Shown here one piece after another: positions 37,677 to 48,700 of a DNA stretch of 64,000 bases; position 1 is the first letter of the stretch; every line of letters starts with the position of its first letter. Source of the DNA: Scatophagus argus (taxonomy: Eukaryota > Chordata > Actinopteri > Scatophagidae); NCBI RefSeq assembly GCF_020382885.2, contig NC_058515.1, positions 11,701,223 through 11,765,222 of the forward strand. Reading direction: 5' to 3'. The notes under the pieces are model-generated. The model saw only the letters and a list, made by a program, of their open reading frames with translations, had not been told where the DNA came from and did no database searches. A program made the translations under genes and the position numbers.

Positions 37677-40600
37677 ATGTCTGATCAAGGTGCCGCCGTG
37701 ATTCCCTCCTCCACCCCCCCTGCTCCCACCGGACCCCCTCCCAAGGTGACGAACCGCGGTCGCAGCACAGTACCCATCGCCAGCTCCAACTCTGACACAA
37801 CCGAAGTACCCGAGTTTGAGCCTTTTGGTGCGGTGGGCAGAGGATTACCACCTCTGACTGGTGAGAGACCACACAAAGCAAACAAGTTGAACCAGCTTAA
37901 AATGTATTGTGTGGCCTGTGCCTTCCTATTTGTAATTCATCAACCTGTTGAAAAAGGTCATATGAAAACATGCAATAGCATGTATGTAGGGGAAAATCTC
38001 CATGTGCAAAGGTTAATTTTGAGTTATAAGGGGAAATGCAAAAGGCTGTTAAGGCAGCTAAACAGTTGGTCAAATCTGTTCCTTTTGAGCTCTTATTCAC
38101 AGATAACAAGAAAAAGTTATTTTGCTTCTCAAAAAAAGCTGACTTGAAGGGCAGAAGACACATTTCACAGTGCGTCTTTCTTGGAGAAGATAAAGCATTT
38201 TTCCTGTCAGTGACACAGTTTCCAGTAAGTTTGAACATGACTGACACATGAATGACATTCAAACAGGATAAACTCTGTTCACTTCCTGCAGCTTGTCACT
38301 ACATTCCAGCCGGTATTGTTGCCAAAAAAGCTGCTCTGTGAGAGATATCCAGATATGACAGAAATTTACGAATGCAGTGACTGGAATCTCGTGTGTGGTG
38401 CACGAGAGGAGACCGTGAAGATGACAGCAAGACGTCACAAATGGATGGTTGTCAGGGAAACATCAGTGCACATCAGTGAGGTTTTTGATAAGTTTTCAGC
38501 CGCTGACACATTTAGAGAGAAATGCTCTCCACCACTCGACAAATAAATTTCACTTCTTTTTTCCTCCTCAGTAAATTTTTGATTGCAAATACCTGATTGG
38601 ACCGAAAAATCTGAATCAAGGATTTTACTCTTTGTTGTGCCCAATTATGAAGTCAGATCCACAGCAAAATCATTTGTTGTGTGTCTGAGGTGCTGCTGGT
38701 CCATTAAATCCCATGGAAAACATCCTGCTCTCTTTCTTTCTCTTACTTTCTTTTTCCTTGTTTATTCAGAGTATCTTGACATCTGGGAGGTCGACATGAT
38801 GAGAAGGCCAGAAGAGATGAACAAGCAGCAACACCACACCGTGTTTTACAACTCGGACTATCTCATCGTCCGTCGAGGACAGGAGTTCCAGGTCAAAGTC
38901 ACCTTCAGTCGTCCCTACAAACCTGCTGAAGACAAGTTCGCTTTGGAGTTTGCCATCGGTGAGCCAAGCATACTGTAGCAGTGGACTGTAGCCTTGATGG
39001 TCTATCTTGATAAAGTCGTCCTCCCATTTTACATTTATGAAAAATTTAGAAGCATCAGAAGAAAATGAAAATCAGCCAGTAAGTAAACATGTAGGTAAAT
39101 GTTGTGTAAATATATATGTTTCTACAATTATGTCTTAATTACTCATCTTTTCATCTCACAATTATGAGAAACAGTTGGCTTCCATACGGTGGAAACTAAA
39201 TTTTTAAAAAGCTAAACTTTAAGCAAATTTAATGTAGGACTCCCACCTGTCTCACTTTCAGGTTTATCTTCTTACAGCTGATAATGACATCACTACCTCT
39301 TGTCCATTGTTTGATATACTTAGTGTTAAATCTGCCAATACTTCCTGTTCCTCCAGGATCCAGCCCTCAGTATAGCAAGGGCACCTATATTCCCGTCTTC
39401 CCCACCACGGAGCGTCAGACGGCCTGGGAAGGCCGCATCACAAACACCTCTGGCAGCACAGTCACAATGGGTATCACTCCTACGGCAAACTGCATTGTGG
39501 GAAAGTACCACATGTACGTCGCTGTGATGACGCCCTTCGGCATCCGCAGGACCAGGCGGGAGGACAGCCGAAACCTCTACGTCCTCTTCAATCCCTGGGT
39601 GGCAGGTTGGCTTAGGCCTCTTAACCACGATGTTTACTGAGCATTTTGTTGACTTTTGTCTCACTTTCGGGTCCACATGGCCTGTTGTCTTTCCTCAGAT
39701 GATGCTGTGTTTCTGGATGATGAGAGGGAGCGGCAGGAGTGTGTGATGAACGAGGTGGGGATCATCTACCATGGTGCATATGACGACATCGCTGAGAGAA
39801 ACTGGAATTATGGACAGGTGGTAGAATGACTGAAAAATAACTTCAAGAGTTGTATACTGTATGTATATATTGACTCAAGGTTCTTTTCCCCAGTTTAACT
39901 ATGGAGTCCTGGATGCCTGTTTGTACATCATGGACAGGAGTGAAATGCCCATCACCAACCGAGGAGACCCCATCAAGGTGACCAGAAAGGCCTCTGCGAT
40001 GGTGAGAAAATGATTATTTGGTTGCAAAGTGTACAATATTGCTGAGAAAGTTTGGATACCGACAGACTGTTTTCGTTTCATGAGATTTCTTTCAAATTTT
40101 AACATCAGCTTGAAACATGACAAGCTGTTCACTCATTAGCCTTCTCAGACAGCATTTATAAATAAAGTTTTATTTGCCCAGAATATGGGCTTTGGTTGCG
40201 GCGTGTGTGTGGGTGCGTTTATATGTTTGTGTGTGCTGGACACACACTGTTTTTGAAATAACATTTTAAAATAATTCAAAATTTAGACTTTTAAGGAGCA
40301 AAACTGAAATATGGTGGTTGCCAAGTGAATATATCATAATAAAAATGTCTGCTCTTATTGTTGCACTCAGCTGAACTCTCGTGATGATGACGGCGTGCTG
40401 GTGGGGAACTGGAGTGGCGACTACACCTACGGAGTGGCACCCACTTCCTGGACTGGGAGCACAGAAATCCTGCTCAGCTACGCCACCAGCAAGCAGCCCG
40501 TCTGCTACGCTCAGTGCTGGGTCTACGCTGCCGTCTTCAACACCTGTGAGATCTTGACCAAATCCCAGTAACGCTTCCCAAAGCCCGTCCCAGTTTTTCT

Positions 40601-43600
40601 TGACCTCAGTGGAAGAGGTCATAATGTTATGGAAATGAGGGAAAAGACTACCATTGTGCTCTAACTAAACTTACAACAAGGAAGTGTGAGTCTCGGGGTA
40701 GTCAGTTGGGAAAGGAAACAAAGAGGCTAATGCTTTGGGTTCATTGAGTTGAACCCATAAGTTCACTGAGCTGAGAACCTTCTGTTTAGATCTGTTCACT
40801 CCATGATTTCTGTCTTTGCTTGTCTGTCTAGTTCTACGTTGTCTCGGCATCCCGTCGAGGGTTGTCACCAATTACTACTCTGCTCACGACAACGATGGAA
40901 ACCTGAAAACTGACATCATCCTGCATGACAACGGCAGGATCGACCGCAGTCGCACCAAGGACTCTATCTGGTAACATGTCTTTCATGCAGCTTATCATTG
41001 TGCAGAGATTTTCATTTTCAGTTTTTTCAAATTATTGTTATTTTTTATATTCTAAAACAGTTTACTTTTTCAAAGAAATTTGTTATGAATATTCATGGTC
41101 CCCAGAGAATGAGCCCTAATATCTTTGGTGACTCTCTGACCTTTTTATGTCTTTCCAGAGAAAATCAAAATCTAATCAGCAGCCTGCTATGACATTTCGT
41201 GCTCCTCTGAGGATGAACGCTTTAAATTTTGAGCTCTTTAGGACCTTCATCTTGTGCCATCTTCAGATAATAACCTCAAGATATCTCATAATTCATAGTA
41301 TGTGTCTTGTGGGGAGGAACTTGAATATGCTCAGCCCCACTACTAATAAATGAAAAACCTCTTCTAGTAACACAAAAGTTTCTATTAGAACAAACACGAG
41401 TTCTGTCAGACTAATTCCCCTAAAGATATTTAAAATAAAGTTTGTCATTGTCAGGAACTATCACTGCTGGAATGAGTGCTACATGACCAGACCAGACCTC
41501 CCAGCTGGCTTTGGAGGCTGGCAGGTTGTTGATGCAACACCACAGGAAACCAGTGATGGTAAATTATAATGATATGAATTAGCTGCTGGCTTTACAATAA
41601 CTGCTTGTGGGTTATTATTAAGAGTGTGTATGATTGCCAATAATTGAAACAAATGCTTGTAAAATCATTTTCTTCTTCTCCTTTTTTTGCTGTAAATTTA
41701 ATAGCAATGGTATGAATGATCACTGTTTTCTCTTTCTCCTTTATGCATAAAGGCATGTACAGATGTGGTCCTGCATCAGTCCAGGCCATCAAACATGGAG
41801 AGATGTGCTACCCATTTGATGCTGCCTTTGTGTTTGCTGAGGTGAGTCTTTAAAGTCTTTCAGTGGAATTTTCTGTAAAAACACTGTGATGGCTGAGAAA
41901 GTGGTTGTGCTTTACAATTTTGTGTCACTCACTTGTTGCTCATTTCTCCCAACAGCACAAGCCATTCTTCACACAGTGTTAAATTTTCTCTGCTGAGACT
42001 CTTTTTTTGGGGGGGGGTTTCCTTTGGATTACCTCTGTCTTTGTCTCTTCAGGTCAACAGCGATGTGGTGTTTTATTCCCGGAATAAAGATGGCACCATG
42101 GAGCCGGTCAAAGTGAACCAGAGTCATGTAGGCCGCGTGGTTTTGACCAAATCGCCGGGAGACATGACCCGCCGCGACATCACCGATCAATACAAGTTTC
42201 CTGAGGGTCAGTGAATTCAGAGACTACGGAGTTTTAAAAACAGGCAGAACCATTTTCTCTGTGGCAGCCTCAGACAAATGCACAGTGTGGTGTGTTTTAC
42301 GTAAAATCCTGAATGTTCAAGAATTTCAAATTAATCAGCCATGAATACAACAAAGTTGTTCACCTCTATGAGCCTGCAAGATTTTGAAGGTTTTTGGGGT
42401 GTAGACTTTTACTCTTTTGGTCTGGGATTTAGCTCTAGTTGGCATCATTCTGGCTTGGTTTGGGTGAATATTGGAAACAGAAAAGGACCAAAACACTTGC
42501 GTTAGTTCTGGTGCTTGTTTTCCCACAAATTAGACTTGAATTTGACGACAAGAATATAAACTGACTGGGTAATACTTTCCTCTCAGTCGAAGGAAAAATG
42601 GTGATATTTCCAAATATGCAGCCCATGTGCAGGAAGACAACACCTGTTAATAAAACTAAAATAACTGCTGATTTAATAAAATCTACACATGAACTCATAA
42701 ATTTTGATCATCTAATCTAGGCAGTAAGGAGGAGCGGACAGTTCTGGAGAAAGCGGAGGAGTACGGCTGCAAGAGAGAGAAGTCCAACCCTTCTCAGGCT
42801 GACGTGGACCTGGTCCTGCCCACTCTAGAGGTCAGGATGGGCGATGACTTCGAGTTGAGCCTGGAGTTCATAAACCGCAGCGACCAGCGCCGTGTGGTGG
42901 ACACCTACATCAGCGGCAACGTGGTGTATTACACTGGTGTCACCAGCTCCGAGTTCCTGTTCAGGAATCCCACAGTGACCATTGGCCCCAACAAAAGTGA
43001 GTAGGATGAAGATGATGAACTTCTCTTGATTTTTACACTAAATTCATTCAGAAACCACAGACAACATCGACTAAACAGAAGAAAGTGCTCAATAATAAGT
43101 CCTGTCTTCCATCTTAGAAATATTATAATTTGGCCTAGATTATAATAATTAGAAAAAGAGCAGAGGGAGATCAGTGTTGTACTTCTTTGTTCTCTAGGTG
43201 TGAAGGAGATGGTGACAGTTGAGTCAAAGAACTACATGAAGAATCTGGTGGAACAGGCCAACCTCCACTTCATTGTTACTGGGAAGGTCAAGGAGACCGG
43301 CAAGATTGTCACCGCCATGAAAGTCGTCACCCTGCACAATCCCACACTCACCGTCACGGTCTGAAATTATGCTCATTTTTAATTCCACTATACATATGCA
43401 GTCTAAGTTTACTTTCTCCAAAAAATATTATTTCTTCAGTTTAATCACACCTGTGTGGTCAGAAAATTCCTTGACTTTATTGACCACAAAGAACTTCAGT
43501 CAGTGGATTTGTTGTGTTTTTTTTTTGTTTGTTTGTTTGTTTGTTTTTTAATGGTTTATGTCCTTCGTGTATGTCAGGTGTCAGGTGTGGGCAAAGTGAA

Positions 43601-44100
43601 TGAAGAGATGATGGCGACTGTGGAGTTCACAAACCCCTTCACTTTCAGTCTGGATGGCGTCTACATTCGCATGGAAGGACCTGGGATCATGTCGCCCAAG
43701 TTCAAATATTACAGGTGAGTTTGGCACAGAGGAATGACAAATGCTCCAAAAGAAGAAAAGTTTGATTCACTTTTAAAGACATTATAATAAGGGTACAAAC
43801 GTTATGCTTAATCAGTACATAAGTGGTGTTATCACTCGTGCTGTGGTTAAAGTGCTGTTGCTTCCTCAGTCATTTTGATGTCTATGACTGTCTTTGAAAT
43901 CACAACCAAGAACCAGCCCATTCATTCTGATGTCTAACTCTTACCCTGCTGGTTTCAGTCTGATCCCAAGAGGTTCATCCCTTACCTGGACCGAGTATTT
44001 CATCCCACTGAGGGCTGGCAGCACCAGGATGATTGCTACTCTGGACTGCCCCGCTCTCAGGCAGGTCCACGGCCAGGCGTCTGTTACCATCGAGCCCTGA
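37677..44100 (+). CDS. f13a1: Coagulation factor XIII A chain (transglutaminase), complete
   Basis: Exons 37640-37860 (ATG 37677), 38770-38958, 39357-39605, 39699-39817, 39894-40001, 40371-40545, 40832-40970, 41455-41558, 41753-41841, 42053-42206, 42721-42996, 43198-43358, 43578-43714 and 43959-44100 join without phase error into 741 residues (human: 732). The zymogen cross-links fibrin by forming Gln-Lys bonds. A Pro-rich activation peptide ends at a thrombin-type site, GAVGR|GLPP (Arg55). Then come the beta-sandwich ([19 protein letters not shown] at its end), the catalytic core, and two C-terminal beta-barrels. The catalytic triad is Cys332, His391 and Asp414, spaced as in the human protein (59 and 23 residues). 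No signal peptide is visible, as expected for this family. The FXIII-A-specific strings [19 protein letters not shown] and [17 protein letters not shown] rule out other transglutaminases. Odd point: the usual GQCW around the active Cys reads AQCW. Teleosts may have two F13A1 copies; I cannot say which this is. Confidence 0.95.
43516..43548. repeat. (GTTT)n microsatellite in F13A1 intron 13
   Basis: A T-run followed by five or six GTTT units, in the intron before coding exon 43578-43714. Confidence 0.9.
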
Positions 44101-45716
44101 AGGTCACTGATGCCCGACGTCACTCAACCCATTTACACTTTAGCTCAAATACAGGCATATAACATAGTTACGTATCTATAGGTTTTGCAACTATTTAACA
44201 GGCGTAGCTTCTGCATTCATAACAGAGGAGATAGTCATAAGCAAGGAGAGAACAGATCTCTGAGATTTAAAAAATACTCTTAATTTCTAAAAGTTTAAAA
44301 GAAGCTTTTCTTCACATTTTTATACCGTATCAAACTTTTTAACAATTAAAGAGCAACTGGGTGATTTATTCTTTTTTTTTTTTAAATCCCTTTTAAATCC
44401 CGCATAGTCTGTGTTTAATTTAAATCTGCATTGGTCAATTTTTGGCCACTGCGGTGCAGCATTACACCCAAAACAAGATGAACACAGTCCTGACATATTG
44501 TTGTTTTATGAGGTCAGTAGGGTCAACAGGGCCGTTAGTAAGCACCGCCAACTTACAAGTCCAGTAGACACAGAACAACATTATTGACATGATCTGTTTA
44601 AGTCCAATATTCACTCTCTTAAATTTGGCTTAAGTCACCCACTAACACTCGAGAGAAATATCTCTGTCTTCAGCAGCTAGTTGCTAACTTTGTCTGCTAC
44701 TAGTTCAGTGGATTTGTGAGAGCTGGATTTCCTGAAAATGGCTTCCTGCAGCGGTTCGAGACAGGGTTAATTAGGGCAGTAACACTGAACAGCACAGTAA
44801 TCTAAACAATGACCCTCAGAGGTCTGTGGAAATGCAGAGTTGGATGATAAATCTCTGTGTATGTAGGATATGAGTGACACATTTTATTCCATGTTTAATT
44901 TCATAATCAAAACTACTACTAGACTACTGATTAGTGAGCTTTTTGAAATGTATTCCCACCATGCAACTACAGCTATTAAACTGAAGTATCAATGTTTTTG
45001 CTTGAGAAAATATAAAAAAAATAAATAAATAAAGATCTCTTTCTACATCTTTATATCAATCTATAATAATAATCTGTTTCTTTCCATTTATCCTTTGTTC
45101 AAGAACAAATAACCAATCAAATAAAAGATTCATATACTTTCAGTGTTTGTTTATGTCAGTGGTGAAAGTACAATCCTTAACATTATTTTCATTCATGTTC
45201 AGATTGGTAATAAAGTCATGAATTCCAAAACTAAGTCAAAATCTGATCTAATTCCTCAATGACAAAAACTAATAATTAACACAAAAACAATGCGTCTTGT
45301 AATCTAAAAAGAAAAAGTGCAACAGTACAACATACTTGTTCATAAAGGAATTACCTTTACAGTTACATTATTGCTCATTACTTTTTTGAACATTTTTCTA
45401 AATTTTTAACTTATTATTACCCTGTTTTTATTTCAAGTGTTTAAAATAGCTACATTTCAAGTTGCATCCGTACCAAAATTAAAAAACACAAGTCACATAA
45501 AAAACAAACATACATGTGTACTTCATGTGTACCTTCATAGGCCGAGTGTCGCAACCTGAGCTCGGGCTGGCAGTTTGTGAACACTATATGCAATATAATC
45601 AAGAAACACGTCATTATAGGTTAAGACGAGGTTAATGACGCAGCATTGGTCTTCTTTAAGGTAATAGGTCCATTTTATAAGACCTCTTCTGTACCCTCCG
45701 TCCACATCACTCATTG
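44101..45716. other. 3' flanks between convergent F13A1 and PARP14-like genes
   Basis: No coding sequence. It should hold both 3' UTRs. AATAAATAAATAAAG (about 45020) is a possible plus-strand polyadenylation signal for F13A1, and TTTATT at about 45427 a possible minus-strand signal for the PARP gene. If both are used, the transcripts overlap little or not at all. Confidence 0.5.
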
Positions 45717-48700
45717 TCACTTGAAGGTGATGAGGTAGTCTGGGTACGCTTGGTTATCATGGAACACAACGTGCATATTGGGTTTGTCTAATTTGTCCAC
45801 CACACTGTCGTAATGGTCGTGGGGCTGCTGGCTACTGCGAGGTGGAGGAACCTTCATGTCACTGTTGCCCAGCGTGTAAATGCCAGTCAGGACTCGGGCA
45901 ACGAACATTAACTGAGAACCATCAGCTGCTGGCTTGGAGTAGGTGGGTCTGGCAGAGTAGCGGGCATTTATGGCAAAGTAGGTTCCGAGACCATATGAAG
46001 TCGCTGAGAATAAGAGGGAACAGAATTAGCAACATGTGATCTGTATCCAAAATGCTAATCCACAGGCAAGCAGCCGCAGACTGTAGATGTTACAGTTGCA
46101 ATATATTTGGCCTAATCCTACACAGCCAAAGCAATGATTATTTATTGCTATGAAGTAGTCAAAAAGATCTTTACCGTTCTGGCCAGCAAAGCTCCTGTTG
46201 AACCCAGTTTTCATGATGGAGTCACAGTTGTCCTGAGTTGTCCCGTGATACAGAAACTTTTCACCTGCTCCTCCCTCCTCTCTGTTTTTGTCAGAAATGT
46301 GCTTCTTCCGCACATCATAGGCGCGTCGCAGATGGACATTCTGCACACGCTCGATCTGTCAAGACCAAAATCAAAACAAAAAAATACTTAGCTGCCAAGT
46401 TTACCTTCAAATGATGTAAATGTCTTAATTCTTTTCAAAGAACACAGATATCATGCAGTTATACTAATTAGAGCTAACACAATGAAAGCTGCCCACCTTT
46501 ATTACAGTCATCTTGGCAGTTCGTTTGAAGGCCTCCTTCACTGTCCGGTACTCTGAAGAGGAAGGCTCTAGCACAAACACCTTAAAATCTTCATCGTCAG
46601 CCATGTTGTCCCAGTATAGAGGGAAAGTGAAGTCTGAAAATACGTTGAAGTGCAAAATGAGAGATGTCAGATATTTAAATGTGTTTTTTTTTATTCAACT
46701 GTTATTTTTCTCAAGAATCAGTATTGTTATTAGTATAAAGCTACAGCATCAGTCAAGGTCTGTGTATGATTAGACCCATCTTCTCACCGGGCCGATTCAC
46801 AAGTCGTTTCAGCTTCGCCGTCTGTCCACCTACTCGTCTTGTGGCCTCCAACGTCTGAAGATCCACACTCCATGTGATGCCCTGTGCGTCCTCTATCCCT
46901 CCTGCTATATCCTTATTTTCTAGGCTGTGATTGGCTGTTTTAGGGACTCTCTCCCAATTGCCGTTATGTCCCAGGATGCACCAAGACACACGGTTGTACA
47001 AATCCTCCTCCTCCTTGACTCTCACCTCTCTTCTGAGATAACCATGCAGAGAGGCATTGATCGTCTGTATCACCTTGTTGACCCCATCTTTTAACCCACT
47101 CACTGTTAGGCTGCCCTGACCTGACTGGTCCATCTGCATGTGAAGACCGTGGGTCTCTACCAGCTGCATCAGATCCTCCATGTCTCCAGAGGTGAGACCT
47201 GCCAGCTCCTCCTTTTCAAAAGTGTGAGTGGAGCACTGAGCCTCATACAGACTTTTCATCTTTGTCTTGGCATCGTCAACATTCTTTTTGGAGAGACCCG
47301 TGAGGAGGAAGATGGACTTGTGACTTGTGGTGGTGGGGAGGATGCTTAGATCTCCTCTCAAAGACGATGGGAGCTGTTGTTGTACATGACGCAATTGAGG
47401 CACTGACAATGCAAGGTAAGTCAAAAGGTAATAGTTAGCGAAAATCCCCAGATAATTTTGTTAAAAAGGAGGCAGATCTGTAAGCAACCACCTCTAGAAG
47501 AAGGCTTTGAAACGGTTGTGAAAATTCACCTCTGTTCATTATAGTGGAATACATCTGCATTGCTTCCTCCTTGAATGCCAAGAAAACATTGATCTTAAAT
47601 AGGACAAGGTGGATGTCAGTGAGGCGGTAAAGAGAAGTGGACGACGTCCCAGCCTTGACCCCTCGCAGGATGGCACCTGCCACGACACCAGCGTCCAACC
47701 CAGCAGTTCCTGCACAAATGGTTTGGGTATTTTTCTGGACTAAAACTGACACAGACTGACCTTTTTCCAACATCTTACAAAATACTTACCAGCACAAATG
47801 GCAGGAATGGCTACAGACCTGAATCCAAATGTCTCACACTGTTCAATGATGCGACACACTAATTGTTCAATGACGCCCACGTTCCTTTGTCCACACACAT
47901 GGAAAATGGCTTCACAGGGGAGCGATCCAGGCTGGGTTAAAAAAATGTCCCCATGGTTCGCTTTTACTGTGCACAACACAACAAAGACAACATAAGTAAG
48001 AAGCACTATGAAGAATGTGCTGCTTGAATGAGTAACGAGTCTCTTATCCTCACCTGCTTTAAGTTCAGCCTCCACCTCTGGTCCAGCTATGGTTAAAATG
48101 TCTTTGCACACACCATCTGTAAAGCAGAAATATCTATTAAAGAAGAAGACTCTGCAACCACGCCAACATCTCGGTAATGCTCTAACGGCAATCCTATTTC
48201 AGTATGGAGTCATGAAACTGCTGACCAAAATAACTTAACATGCTCAACTACAGCAATTCTCACCCACCATAGCCAAAATTTTTGAAGTTAGTTGTGTTCA
48301 CCACAACATCTGTAGTCTCGTTTGTGATGTCACCAAACACCAGCTGTACCTTAACTCCGCTTCCCACTGTCATTGTGATATCATCCAGATCACTGGTGAG
48401 AGACCTGAAGATTGCTGAGAAGAAGAACACGGCAACAAACATAGAATGTTATCAATGGCACAAATTGCTGTCTGTCTAGTTATGATTAACGGTTAATCAA
48501 AGTCATCTTGTAGGTAGTAGTAGTAAGCAGTAGGTCTTGCTTGCCTTGGCCTCCCTGGCTCATATTTGAGCTGAGGTGCCTGTAGACATCATGGTAGCAC
48601 TGTAAATAAAAACAGCAGCATTTAACACTTTCTCATCAATAAATCCAACATACATCAAACCACTTACAACAGTTTCCCAAATGTTAATAATCACCTTCTG

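Noticed and set aside
38583..38978. 131-codon frame at the third F13A1 exon taken as a whole
   Set aside because: Its first 62 codons are intron. A TTTATTCAG acceptor at 38769 and phase 1 set the true exon start.
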